NCBI GenBank assembly: GCA_900208305.1
Contig: OAPG01000001.1
Span: forward strand, 1,612,001 to 1,676,000
DNA: 64,000 bases
Source: Melanopsichium pennsylvanicum
Taxonomy: Eukaryota > Basidiomycota > Ustilaginomycetes > Ustilaginales
Reading direction: 5' to 3'
Part shown: positions 39,216 through 48,950 of the stretch, one piece after another
Numbering within the stretch: position 1 is the stretch's first letter
Layout: each line of letters starts with the position of its first letter
The notes under the pieces: generated by a model
The model's database searches: none
Told to the model about the DNA's origin: nothing
What the model saw: only the letters and a program-made list of their open reading frames with translations
Program-made: the position numbers and the translations under genes

Positions 39216-40349
39216 ATGAATGGTCTTCTTCTCCCCACCGGCTCCAAGCAGCCACTGCGAGGAGACACCTCCCTCTCTATCTCGCCGCCTTCACAGCTCA
39301 AGGTGGAGGGTCCCATCTTGCTCAGCCATGTCAAGGCCAAACCGCTGTCGCCCACTGCAACGGGACCATCGGCGACTGGCTTTGAAGGCCCTTCGAGCGG
39401 TGCACACCCCTCTTTGACGTCGTCTCACTCACATACGAGCGTCTCGATGACAAGCAGCGGGCTTCGTAGCCCAGCTTCGCACGGGCCAGCTTCGCTCGCG
39501 TTCATCCCAAGGACTTCTCGCAATTCAGCAATTGTACAGAAGCCGATACACCTGTGCTCCGAGTTCGAACTCGAGCAGAGGCTCGATCGGAATGAGCGCA
39601 TCCTCTCCGCCCTAGAAACCACTCGATCACCCACCAAGGATCGACTCCGCCAGGAGACCGAAGCGATCCGAGACGCGATCTTATCTCTTCGTGCCATGCG
39701 CAATGTCAACGAAGGAATCTCTACGGTACAGCTCAACGATCCCTCAAAGGAAGCTGAGCTCGAATCTGCCTTGCTTGGCTTATCCGTCAAGGAGGCTCCC
39801 AACTTCGGAACTAGTCCACCTGCAGAGACATTTGGATGGTCTCGAGATACTGTTGCGGCCAAGAAGAGGCTAGCGCAGTCGTCTGGTGCCTATCTGCCTG
39901 GTCGCAAAGTACAGGCGATCGGATACGAGCAGTCTCTGGCCATCCAGACAGCAGCTTTGCTCGCAGAGCGTGATCGCGAACGCAGCTTGGAAGATTCGCG
40001 CCTCAAGAGCTCAGCAGCGACCCGCGAAAAGCCTTCACCTGGTGTTCCGAGCGGTGCAGCGCACAAGCTGGGTCGCAAGTCCATCTCTTCGTGCTCTGGC
40101 AACATGCGCAAGTATTCTGCCCCACATTCAGTGTCGCCACCCAAAAGCACGCGCGCTGGAGGTCCTTTTGCACGCAACCTTGATCAGGCCCCTGAACACG
40201 ATGCTGCCTTGGAGGGTGGCGACAGCGACCAGGACGATGCGGAGCTTTATGACATGCTTGACGACGAAGAAGAGGAGGACGCTCACCCAGGCCCACGACA
40301 TGAGGACGAGGGGCTCAACTTTGGTCGTCTTGACGACGACGATCCATAA
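39216..40349 (+). CDS. hypothetical protein with helical centre and acidic C-terminus
   Basis: A 377-residue protein that I do not recognise. Residues 1-105 are Ser/Pro/Thr-rich. A helical segment at about 112-180 (ELEQRLDRNERILSALETTR) is probably a short coiled coil. Further helical, Ala-rich sequence follows at 215-265, then a basic Ser/Pro region and a strongly acidic C-terminus (DMLDDEEEEDAHPG, ending FGRLDDDDP). No signal peptide, membrane segment or Cys pattern. The ATG follows a long pyrimidine-rich leader. The acidic tail and basic middle suggest a nuclear or scaffold protein, but this is only inference. Confidence 0.75.
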   Translation: MNGLLLPTGSKQPLRGDTSLSISPPSQLKVEGPILLSHVKAKPLSPTATGPSATGFEGPSSGAHPSLTSSHSHTSVSMTSSGLRSPASHGPASLAFIPRTSRNSAIVQKPIHLCSEFELEQRLDRNERILSALETTRSPTKDRLRQETEAIRDAILSLRAMRNVNEGISTVQLNDPSKEAELESALLGLSVKEAPNFGTSPPAETFGWSRDTVAAKKRLAQSSGAYLPGRKVQAIGYEQSLAIQTAALLAERDRERSLEDSRLKSSAATREKPSPGVPSGAAHKLGRKSISSCSGNMRKYSAPHSVSPPKSTRAGGPFARNLDQAPEHDAALEGGDSDQDDAELYDMLDDEEEEDAHPGPRHEDEGLNFGRLDDDDP

Positions 40350-40733
40350 GCGTATCCACAGCCACAACAAATGACGCCTCTGCTTTCACCTCGTCCTGAC
40401 ATTCGGTACTTGCTCGGATTCCTGAATACGCATCCCTGATTTTCAACCACTATCAGCAACTTGTCCGTCTTCGCTGCCTACTTTATGTCCCGACGTGTCG
40501 GTTCATCATCCTTGTATCTGCACAGCATCTCTCGTCGCACACTTCCACCTGCATTGTACTCGTATTGCACCTTATCTCAACCTGATTCTTGAAATTGTAT
40601 CCGTGAGTTCTCGTAGAACCGCACGCGCTGAAGAATGAGAAATGATGTACTGAATGGTGACGCTTTGATTCATCTAGATGTTACTTGGTTGGCATGATAA
40701 GTTGAAAAAAAATAATTGGTGTCCAGACGGAAC
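40350..40733. other. interval between convergent 3' ends
   Basis: 384 bases of T-rich and A-run 3' untranslated-type sequence between two genes facing each other. No gene seen. Confidence 0.5.
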
Positions 40734-41314
40734 TTAGTAGGGACGAGCAGCGGCTTGACAAGCCTTGAGCTGCTCGAGGTAGTAAGAGCAAGAGTTCATG
40801 TCGTTGGCTGTTGGAGAATCGGAGGGAAGAGAGGGGACGAAAAAAGGGTTTCAGTGATTCATGCTCCCGATGCCAATTGACAGAGGGTGCAATTTACGGC
40901 GCAGAAGGTGTACTTACTGCTCTCAAGACACTTGATGAAGTCTTTGCTCTGCTGCTCGCAGCTAACGCCGATATTTTGCTGCTGGCTGGCGTAAGCGCTC
41001 TGGTCGTAAGCCTGAGGAGGGGCCTGCTGATGCTGCTCGGCAGGTGCAGAGCCGCTACCACCAAACAGCATGTTGGAGAGACCGTGGCCGACGGTAGACC
41101 CGACAGCAACACCGGCAGCGGTGGAAGCCATTTGGCCAAAGAGACCGGGGCTACGTGTCTGCTGTGCCATGGCTGGTTGCTGCTGAGCGTACTGCTGGGG
41201 AGGCTGCTGGTACTGTTGTTGGTGCTGTTGAGGAGGAGCAGCCATGGTGTGGGCACCGCGCGAGCCGGAAGGCGCCGAACGGGATGAACCACCGGAACGA
41301 CTTGAGCGAGGCAT
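40734..41314 (-). CDS. MIX17: Mix17/CHCHD2-type twin CX9C protein (one intron)
   Basis: Two exons, 41314-40918 and 40807-40734, code 156 residues. The 110-base intron starts GTAAGT and ends CAACAG. Splicing joins CLES to TNDMNSCSYYLEQLKAC and completes the twin CX9C motif: CEQQSKDFIKC and CSYYLEQLKAC. Without splicing the frame would end before the second pair. The N-terminus is basic and Ser-rich (MPRSSRSGGSSRSAP), followed by a Gln/Pro-rich part and a Gly/Ala-rich hydrophobic segment (MASTAAGVAVGSTVGHGLSN) typical of CHCHD2/CHCHD10. The family enters the mitochondrial intermembrane space through Mia40, and human members affect cytochrome oxidase and cristae. The protein ends AAARPY. Confidence 0.92.
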
Positions 41315-42032
41315 GATTGATGTATATGCTGTTGTGTGTGTTGTTTTGCGAAGGCGAAAAAAGTTGTTGAGAAGAGATGTGATGGTGGATGAAGATGCAA
41401 AAATAGACAAAGTAGATGCTTTAGATGGATAATCCCGGCAGCACTCCTTTGACTTTCTGTGGCTGCTGAGCACACCACGGAGGCTTCTCGGATTAAGACC
41501 CGGCTGAAAACGTGCCGCGCCCAATCAATCGACTGAGCCTGATTTGTGATTGATCAAAGACTGCAATTTCTGCTTGCCAACTTGGGCTGGATCGCGCGAA
41601 AAGCGTGGACTGTTAGAAACCCGATTCAGCCGATATGAATGTGGAGCGCGCGTCGATCACAACCTAGCGCTCTCTCCAGCCAGCTGCTGTGCCGACAGGC
41701 TTCCGCTTTGGTGTGTTGGTTGCTCCACTTGCGCGTCTCGAATCCACAGCTTTGACCACTCACCACTCAACTATACTCTTCACCTTCCACCAAATTTCAT
41801 CACCATCACGTCTCTGGATTCCCGTTTCATACCTCTCGCACTCCCAACCAGCATTCTTCAGAGCACTATTCCTCATCTGAAGATCAGAGACGCTCTTCCG
41901 GTCGACCTCAGCTTACTCATACTTTTCCGCATTTCAAAGGAGTCGTTTACGGCGAATATAGTCTCCAAAGCGGGTCAATCTGACGTACAAATTCCAGGTC
42001 AATCACAAGCACAAGTCACATTATAATACACA
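41315..42032. promoter_or_regulatory. divergent promoter region of MIX17 and RPT3
   Basis: 718 bases between two genes read outward. The right part is a C/T-rich leader open in one frame (41550-42026). I saw no exact copy of the yeast Rpn4 site (GGTGGCAAA) that controls proteasome genes in budding yeast. Confidence 0.5.
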
Positions 42033-43280
42033 ATGGAGGAGATCGGAATCGCTTCTTTGAAGCGCACCGAGCCCACACTCGAGGATGCAGCAGCAGAGAA
42101 GGCCGCCATTCACCAGGAGATGCAAGCGGAGGAGGATACATATCTTCGATACAAAAAGTTGCAGCAACACCTTGAGTTTCTCAACACCATGGAGGAATAC
42201 GTGAAGGACGAACAACGGAACTTGAAGCGAGAGCTCGTAAGAGCGCAAGAGGAGGTCAAGCGCATCCAGTCCGTGCCACTAGTTATCGGACAGTTCCTGG
42301 AACCCATCGACCAACACACTGGCATTGTCGGATCAACTACCGGCTCAAACTACGTCGTTCGCATCCTTTCCACAATCGACCGCGAGCTGCTCAAGGCAAG
42401 CTCAAGTGTAGCTCTGCACCGCCACTCAAATGCATTGGTCGATGTTCTCCCACCAGAGGCCGACTCTTCCATTGCCATGCTTGGCCAGGATGAGAAACCT
42501 ACAGAAACGTACCAGGACATCGGAGGCATGGACATTCAAAAGCAGGAGATTCGAGAAGCTGTAGAACTGCCATTGGTACAATTTGACCTGTACCGTCAGA
42601 TCGGTATCGACCCACCGCGTGGCGTACTGCTGTACGGTCCTCCCGGTACAGGCAAGACCATGTTGGTAAAAGCGGTTGCCAATGCCACTACTGCCAGTTT
42701 CATCCGCGTGGTCGGATCCGAGTTCGTACAGAAATATCTCGGTGAGGGTCCAAGGATGGTTCGAGACGTCTTCCGACTCGCACGCGAAAATGCACCCGCC
42801 ATCATCTTTATCGACGAGATCGACGCTATTGCCACCAAGCGATTCGACGCACAGACGGGCGCCGATCGTGAAGTGCAACGCATCTTGCTCGAGCTCCTCA
42901 ACCAGATGGACGGATTCGACCAGGGCAGCAACGTCAAAGTCATCATGGCCACCAACCGTGCAGACACCCTTGACCCAGCGCTTCTGCGACCAGGTCGCCT
43001 GGATCGAAAGATCGAGTTTCCAACACCGTCGCGTCGTGAGAAGCGTCTCATTTTCCAGACCATCTGCGGCAAGATGAACTTGAGTCCGGAGGTAGATCTT
43101 GAAGACTACGTCGGACGACCAGACAAGCTGTCGAGTGCCGAGATCGCCAGTATCTGCCAGGCCGCAGGTTTGCAGGCTGTGAGGAAGAACCGATACGTCA
43201 TCATGCCAGAAGACTTTGAGGAGGCTTGGAAGCAGATTGTCAAGAAGCCTGACGATTCCAAGATGGAGTTTTACCAGTAG
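42033..43280 (+). CDS. RPT3: 26S proteasome regulatory ATPase Rpt3
   Basis: A 415-residue protein, the normal length. An N-terminal coiled coil (about 30-80) pairs with Rpt6 in the hexamer, then come the OB fold, and the AAA domain with Walker A GPPGTGKT at 202-209, Walker [11 protein letters not shown], and the second region of homology ([20 protein letters not shown]). The C-terminus ends FYQ, a HbYX-type tail that docks into the 20S core to open the gate; most relatives end FYK. Rpt3 rather than another Rpt is indicated by [21 protein letters not shown] and the ending MEFYQ. The ATG at 42033 opens the conserved frame. No intron. Confidence 0.96.
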   Translation: MEEIGIASLKRTEPTLEDAAAEKAAIHQEMQAEEDTYLRYKKLQQHLEFLNTMEEYVKDEQRNLKRELVRAQEEVKRIQSVPLVIGQFLEPIDQHTGIVGSTTGSNYVVRILSTIDRELLKASSSVALHRHSNALVDVLPPEADSSIAMLGQDEKPTETYQDIGGMDIQKQEIREAVELPLVQFDLYRQIGIDPPRGVLLYGPPGTGKTMLVKAVANATTASFIRVVGSEFVQKYLGEGPRMVRDVFRLARENAPAIIFIDEIDAIATKRFDAQTGADREVQRILLELLNQMDGFDQGSNVKVIMATNRADTLDPALLRPGRLDRKIEFPTPSRREKRLIFQTICGKMNLSPEVDLEDYVGRPDKLSSAEIASICQAAGLQAVRKNRYVIMPEDFEEAWKQIVKKPDDSKMEFYQ

Positions 43281-44666
43281 TTTCGCTCAATTTGTTCTCC
43301 ATTGCAATGCACTTTATCATTTGTTAACGATTAGTTCCGATTTGGGTCGCAAAAGTATGATTCGCCCGCTCAATTCTCCTTAATCCCTGTTGCAGGTTGG
43401 CAATATAGCAAGCGTGTGCGTTGCAACAAGCCAAGGTGCCAGTAAGCTTGTAAACTTTTTCTGCGGAGCAACTGGCTATGCGAGGGTTGGGGTTAGTTCT
43501 GTTAGAAGACATGAGAGCATTGGTGGGGGCGGAATTTGATTGGATCGCCAAAAAAGGAAGAAACAACGCGTTGGAAGCACTTTTTTTTTTTTCTTTTTTT
43601 TTTGGTCTTTTCAAGGGGCATGAAGAGCAACCTGCGATCTTTCTTCTCAACCACATATATATATCTTGCTCATCGAAGCACTCAATCAGCCTTTCCTTCC
43701 CTTTCGTTCCAGCTCTTCGTTCTCGTGCCGTCATTGTACCACTTGGACTCTCATGGCCATAGGCACTGATGCTTTGCAGCCTGCCAATCGAAGGTCATGT
43801 CCCTAGCTTTGTTTCTGACACCGACCCCTTTTCAAGTCAATCTTTCCCAACAGCAACTTCTCTCCCCTGGCTACATTCCTTGAGCCATGGTTACTTAGAT
43901 TGAGATCTCCACTTCACCAAAATGACCTTGTTCTGAGCCTACGCACCTTAAAAATTTACCGCTCGGCGTCGCTGATTCTTCAGCATTTCAAGGCCCAACG
44001 GTTTACGGAAAGGTGCAAGACTAATACCCTCCTACTCTAAGGGGCGGAGGGCGAATCCCATGCTTACTCACGGCGTTAGTCTGTTCATATCGATAAGAGA
44101 TGCACGTTTGATGGCTTTCACTGTCCAAGCACCGAGTCTACTTTCACTTTCACTCTGGGTACATATTCTCTTTCGATATTCACAACCGTAATTCGGGATG
44201 GGAAATGCAGCTGTTTAAACAGAGTATTTTAGTGAGGTGAAGTGGCAGTGCGCTGATTTGGTGGGTCTATGACGATGCACTTAATTCTTGAGACGACGCT
44301 TGAACAGGCTGTGTGATGTAGCCGTAGGATGAGCAGAGTAATATGGCTGTGGCTCGAAAGAAGTTCTTCCAATGAGTGAGGCATTGAATCGAATCGAGGC
44401 ATAGATCGGCGATGTTATCTGGACGAGTCATGTTTGCGGAGAGCCCTGATCTTCAGGTGTAACTTACAGTACGAATTCTGGCGTCGATGAATATCCGAGC
44501 ATTGAGAAGAACTCTCCTCACTATGGCGGGCAGTCAGTTTATGCAAGAAAGCCGAAGTTGGTGAAACAAAGTTCCACTTCACAATTTCCTCGCCGAAATC
44601 TTGTCCTCGAACCTTTTTCATACTTGCTCATCGCCAACCCTCATCGTGACCTCTTCGTCTATAACT
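43281..44666. other. 1.4 kb interval with a T-tract and possible RNA hairpins
   Basis: Lies between two plus-strand genes. A long T-rich tract runs at 43579-43605. Inverted repeats at 43971-43984 and 44019-44081 could fold in RNA (listed separately). A TACAGTA word lies at 44465-44471. The PRO3 leader lies after 44550. No protein gene is supported. Confidence 0.5.
44019..44081. other. nested inverted repeat, possible structured RNA element
   Basis: The outer arms GACTAA (44019-44024) and TTAGTC (44076-44081) enclose inner arms CCCTCC (44027-44032) and GGAGGG (44046-44051). A smaller hairpin, GCTGA-TTCT-TCAGC, lies just upstream at 43971-43984. I do not recognise a known RNA family and cannot assign a strand. 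Such pairings can occur by chance. Confidence 0.25.
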
Positions 44667-45590
44667 ATGCCGGGCTACACACTAGCAGTAATTGGATGTG
44701 GCACCATGGGAGTAGCCATTCTCTCTGGTGTTCTGGATTCCCAAAGATCCCAACAGGCCCTCGCTTCAATGGCTTCCTCTGTCTCATCCCTGACACAAGA
44801 CTCCACCACAGGCGATGATTTGACCGAACTTCCCTCTCATTACATTGCAACCGTCAACCGAATTGAATCGGTCCGTCGACTCAAAAAGACTTTTGCTCAG
44901 TATCCCGTCGTCGAGATCCACGCTGGCAAAAACGTACAAGCCGCTCGGGATGCCGATGTCATCCTCCTCGGTTGCAAACCTCAAATGGTCCAAGACATCA
45001 TCGCTGAACCTGGAATGAAGGAAGCTCTTGACGGCAAAATAGTAATTTCCATCTGTGCCGGTCTTCGCATTTCTCAAATCATCGAATGGGTCACCCCGGC
45101 AACCAAAGTGGTTCGAGCTATGCCCAACACTCCATGCAAAATTCGAGAAGGAATGACTATCCTCACTCCGCTTCCTCCCTCCTTACCCAATGCAGAGCTC
45201 GATCGAAATATTCTTTTGTCGATTTTTAGCGCAGTGGGGAAATGTAGGTTTTTGGATGAGAAGCACTTTGATGCATGTACAGCGCTTGCTGGTTCCGGTC
45301 CAGCTTTCGCGTGCGTATTCTTGGAAGCCATGGCAGACGGTGGAGTCATGATGGGTTTACCAAGAACAGAAGCATTGGAATTGGCAGCACAGACAATGCA
45401 AGGTGCCGCAAGAATGGTCATGCAGAGTGGCATGCATCCAGCAGCGATCAAGGACTCAGTCACCACTCCAGGCGGTTGCACAATTGCAGGTCTGCTCAAC
45501 CTCGAAGATGGTAAAGTAAGAAGTACGGTTGCCAGAACAATCCAGGCCGCTGCGGAGCATGCAAGCGGTCTCGGTCAGTCGAAAAAGTGA
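44667..45590 (+). CDS. PRO3: pyrroline-5-carboxylate reductase
   Basis: A 307-residue protein that reduces pyrroline-5-carboxylate to proline with NAD(P)H, the last step of proline synthesis. The Rossmann fold starts at once: LAVIGCGTMGVAI, with glycines 10, 12 and 15. The C-terminal dimerisation domain carries the family signature ALAGSGPAFACVFLEAMADG and the end part VTTPGGCTIAGLLNLEDG, including the conserved Thr-Pro-Gly-Gly. The frame is open upstream to 44601, but the ATG at 44667 begins directly at the dinucleotide-binding strand and fits the family. A Ser/Thr-rich insert of about 30 residues (QALASMASSVSSLT) follows the first helix. No intron. Its 3' end faces Gda1 across 233 bases that include an A-run of about 15. 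Confidence 0.95.
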   Translation: MPGYTLAVIGCGTMGVAILSGVLDSQRSQQALASMASSVSSLTQDSTTGDDLTELPSHYIATVNRIESVRRLKKTFAQYPVVEIHAGKNVQAARDADVILLGCKPQMVQDIIAEPGMKEALDGKIVISICAGLRISQIIEWVTPATKVVRAMPNTPCKIREGMTILTPLPPSLPNAELDRNILLSIFSAVGKCRFLDEKHFDACTALAGSGPAFACVFLEAMADGGVMMGLPRTEALELAAQTMQGAARMVMQSGMHPAAIKDSVTTPGGCTIAGLLNLEDGKVRSTVARTIQAAAEHASGLGQSKK

Positions 45591-45823
45591 TGGCAAAGAG
45601 GTCATGCAATCATCATCTTTGTTCAAGTAAAATGCCGTCCCAACATCGTTTTCTCAGTTAATGCAAAATCTTAACGATTCCACAGCGAAAAAAAAAAAAA
45701 AAAGTGGCGCCCCTAAAGCTACCACTGTGTATGAGAGTCTATGTTGACAAGCCAGCGGTCATCTGCGTCTATTCCAGAGTAGGTGCAGCTAAGCCTTCCA
45801 AATTCATGCTGACAAGGCATGTT

Positions 45824-47758
45824 CTACGTCTTGCAAATCAGTCCATCCTCATCGAGTACCGCCAATTGAGCACCCAGACACCAACCTAGCTCGGTGCCAC
45901 CCAGCTTCTTGGCAATGCTTACTTCGCGTTCACCGTCCAGCTCGTAGCCCAAACTCAACAAGCCATGCATGAAGCTCAGATCCAGACAAGTCTCTGGTCT
46001 ATCCTCGAGTTCAGCTATCGCCCCAGCACTAAATCCTTGCGAATCCGACTTGCTGTAAGCACATGCGCGCTGTGCTACCGCCTCGAGGTCCTTGATCTTG
46101 AATTTCGGTCCTATCCCCAGTGGTTCGAGTCGGTCATAAAAGTACGAAAGCGCGATAATAGGAGCGGTCTCGAAAGTTTCCATGAGCGAAGGTTGGTAGA
46201 CACCGCCAAATGAGCAGGGTCTAGAGGAGCATACAGCGTCCTTGTCCATCATAACCTCGACGAGGCGACGACATGCGGCGAAACCACCATCGGTACCAAC
46301 CATGGTCACGTTAGCTTGAGTCTTCTGACCTGGCTGGGAGATGAGAACTGCTTTGGTGCGGCCGTTGGTGAAGCAAGGAGACGGGATTCGGGTGGATTCA
46401 GGGCGGAGAGATGTCCATTCAAGAGATCCCTGGGCGCCGTCGTGAGCGGAACCAGTAAGGACAGCATTCGGATGCGCAAGACTGTAGGTGAAGGCGGCGA
46501 GGGAGTTGATCGACATACGGGCCTGCATCAATCCATATCCGAGATACGAATTCTGGTAGAGAGTGTATGGCTTGGTACCAAATGCGTTGAGTTGGTAGAC
46601 GTGCTCGCCTGGCTGCATGCCTTGCAGGACGGAAGGGAAGCTGGGCTCAAAGACGATCTGAGTCGAGCCTCCACCCAAGTCCATCACAGCGGCTGTTTCG
46701 AGCTTGTCGGCGGAAGAAGAACCGATGCGATTGAGCAGGTAATTGACAGTGATCCATGCAAACACACCCTCGTCTTTGCCCTCCATGATCTCAACACCCT
46801 TGGAGCCCTTGGATCCGTCAGCGTTCTTGCCGTCAGCGATCGGGAAAGGATACTCGTTCTCGAGCATGTGTCGCACCGCTTTGATGACGTCCTCGGCTTG
46901 CTTTCCGGGAAGGAGACGCAAACCGGCGGTAGCCTTGACAGTCACAGGCGTGCACTTTCGCAGCTTGTGTGGAATGCGAGCAAGCGCCGAGTTGAGCAAA
47001 GGCCTGAGAGAATCAGCAGCCGCGGCCGGGTCGGTTCCGTAGTTGCTGAGACCGCCTTTGAGCATTTCAAAGTACTCGTCTTCTAGTTCAGGCGAGTCCT
47101 GGCAGTAGTTGAAGCGGTAGACGTGGACACGGCTTCCTGTGCTACCGGCATCGATCATTATGGCATACTGGACCAATGGTCTCGGGTTGCCGTTGTGGTC
47201 CACGGGTCGAGGTCCAGTGACATCGCAGCGTGTTGTTTTGGAGGGGTCGGGGTGCAAAGCTGGCTTTTGACGAACAGTATCAGCGCTTGTACCGGTGATA
47301 GGTGCCTTTGCAGGTGTTGGAGATGCAGGTTCGACGGGGAAGCCGACGGCGTTGCTATCTGGTTTGGCCTTCCAGGGCGCATTGTTCTGGTAAGCCTGAC
47401 CTACCTGACCCGCCTTGTCATTGACATAATCGACCACAGCATCTCGCGAGTCGCTTCTCCCGAACAGCACGATAAGTGCCACAAAGCCCAAGAGGATAAG
47501 CGCAAGCCGCCTGGATCCGAGCGGCATCCTTCTCGTAGACCAAGACCGCGAAGACGCACCCGCACCAGCTGCTGAAGATTGGGGAGGGTATCCGGTATGG
47601 TCCTCGCCTTCGAAAAGCCCGTTGGGTGCGAGGAGTAGTGCACCAGTCTCTGAGTTGTCGAGGTCGACCGAAGAACGCGAGACGGACTTTGCTCGGTAGT
47701 GCTTTTTACCCACAGCTGGTACGCGACGGGGACTGGTCTGCGATGGTGAATGAGACAT
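45824..47758 (-). CDS. GDA1: Golgi guanosine/nucleoside diphosphatase (GDA1/CD39 family)
   Basis: A 644-residue type II membrane protein. The cytosolic N-terminus of about 83 residues is Ser-rich. One membrane helix lies at about 85-100 (LALILLGFVALIVLFG), then a short stem, then the lumenal apyrase domain. Apyrase conserved regions are visible: ACR1 (MIDAGSTGSRVHVYRF, about 201-216), TAGLRLLPG, VFAWITVNYL, and DLGGGSTQIVFEP. The enzyme hydrolyses GDP or UDP made by glycosyltransferases in the Golgi and lets GMP exchange for GDP-mannose, so it supports protein mannosylation. Gda1 is preferred over Ynd1 because there is one N-terminal helix and no C-terminal one. The ATG at 47758 opens the frame. 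Confidence 0.93.
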   Translation of the reverse strand: MSHSPSQTSPRRVPAVGKKHYRAKSVSRSSVDLDNSETGALLLAPNGLFEGEDHTGYPPQSSAAGAGASSRSWSTRRMPLGSRRLALILLGFVALIVLFGRSDSRDAVVDYVNDKAGQVGQAYQNNAPWKAKPDSNAVGFPVEPASPTPAKAPITGTSADTVRQKPALHPDPSKTTRCDVTGPRPVDHNGNPRPLVQYAIMIDAGSTGSRVHVYRFNYCQDSPELEDEYFEMLKGGLSNYGTDPAAAADSLRPLLNSALARIPHKLRKCTPVTVKATAGLRLLPGKQAEDVIKAVRHMLENEYPFPIADGKNADGSKGSKGVEIMEGKDEGVFAWITVNYLLNRIGSSSADKLETAAVMDLGGGSTQIVFEPSFPSVLQGMQPGEHVYQLNAFGTKPYTLYQNSYLGYGLMQARMSINSLAAFTYSLAHPNAVLTGSAHDGAQGSLEWTSLRPESTRIPSPCFTNGRTKAVLISQPGQKTQANVTMVGTDGGFAACRRLVEVMMDKDAVCSSRPCSFGGVYQPSLMETFETAPIIALSYFYDRLEPLGIGPKFKIKDLEAVAQRACAYSKSDSQGFSAGAIAELEDRPETCLDLSFMHGLLSLGYELDGEREVSIAKKLGGTELGWCLGAQLAVLDEDGLICKT

Positions 47759-48950
47759 GGAAGAAACGCCGTGGGAAGGCGCCTGTCTAAATTAGAGCGA
47801 TAGAGCCGCTTAGCAGCAGCCTTACTTGACGATCGAGCTCGCCAACGAGTGCGCAGATGTAGCAATTGGCTCGATCGGGCGAAGGAATGTGGTGGTCAGA
47901 ATCCAATCGAGCTTCGTTGACGGTGTCGCACTTCTTCCTGAAACGATGACAACCGGAAACGGTACTGCAGAGCCTGACGGCGCTATCACTGAATCTTACT
48001 CTCGGTCGACCACGCCAAATTTCGAAAATTTGAAATTGGATGGACGCGGGCCTTGCAGGTGCCTCGCCGCGTTGAACGGTGCCAACAAGAATTCTCGACG
48101 TGTATGAGATACACTGATAGGGAGTTTGAGCGCGCCGAAGAAAGATGGTTTGCGACAAGATCGTGGTGATGATAGCAACGAGACTTGGTGTATTGCTAAT
48201 GATTTTCTCCATGTAAGGACCGTGAATGCTGTGTCGTAGTAGTACATTCTGATATTTCTTCCACAAAAATTTTGTGGTCTCGACCTCGGCGATTTTGCAG
48301 CTTCTTGCCCGTTGCCGAGGCTCGAAATTGCTTGAATTTTTGTTAGACCTTAGCTTGACAGACTTTTGGAGAATGTTGATCAAGTTAGCCTCCCACGACA
48401 CAATCATCACAAGCGCGGTCTGAGACTGATGCTCCTTATTACTTGGTACTCAAGACGCCGATTCAAGTCGATCTCACCTCTCATGTGAATACAATCCTGC
48501 TCGGGTCAGCGTAAGGTTGTCGTCATGCGTGGTAGAGCAAGAGTGTGGCACTGGTTCCATGTCAGGGTCGAAAGGTCCAGGACCCTGCTGGCTGGTAAAA
48601 TAGGGAACGTGGGATTGTCCGTGCATTCCGTTTCGAGCGATATTAGGCTGCGTGCCTGTTTATTAATGAAAAACGTAAGCACTGCCATTTTTTATTTTCA
48701 AGGCAAGCGAGCTGACTGGAGTCGGCTGCTGCAGTTGAAACGGTTTCGTGCTGCGATCCTGAGCCGTGCAGGTAGCTGAGCATGCTACTCATTTTGATAT
48801 TGCCGAACATGATTGTACCCATTCCTTTGCCCGCTGACCATCATCATCTCATCCAGGATATCGCACTCGTCACACCCTGTTCTGTTTCGGCTGCCTTCAA
48901 ATGGCCTGCTCTACTCGAGGAAACGTGATCGCACACAACAGTCTATCACC
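47759..48950. promoter_or_regulatory. divergent promoter region of GDA1 and the NAD kinase gene
   Basis: 1.2 kb between two genes read outward. Frames of up to 207 codons are present on the minus strand but carry no domain and are likely chance. No RNA gene seen. Confidence 0.5.

Noticed and set aside
38617..39219. 200-codon frame before the gene at 39216
   Set aside because: Pyrimidine-rich leader composition with no recognisable motif, overlapping the start of the better-supported gene.
41550..42026. 158-codon frame before RPT3
   Set aside because: C/T-rich leader sequence ending just before the well-supported RPT3 start.
46316..47086. 256-codon plus-strand frame opposite GDA1
   Set aside because: Mirror of a strongly conserved apyrase gene on the other strand; a shadow of its codon use.
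47787..48410. 207-codon minus-strand frame upstream of GDA1
   Set aside because: No domain and mixed composition; it overlaps the start of GDA1 in another frame. Likely chance.
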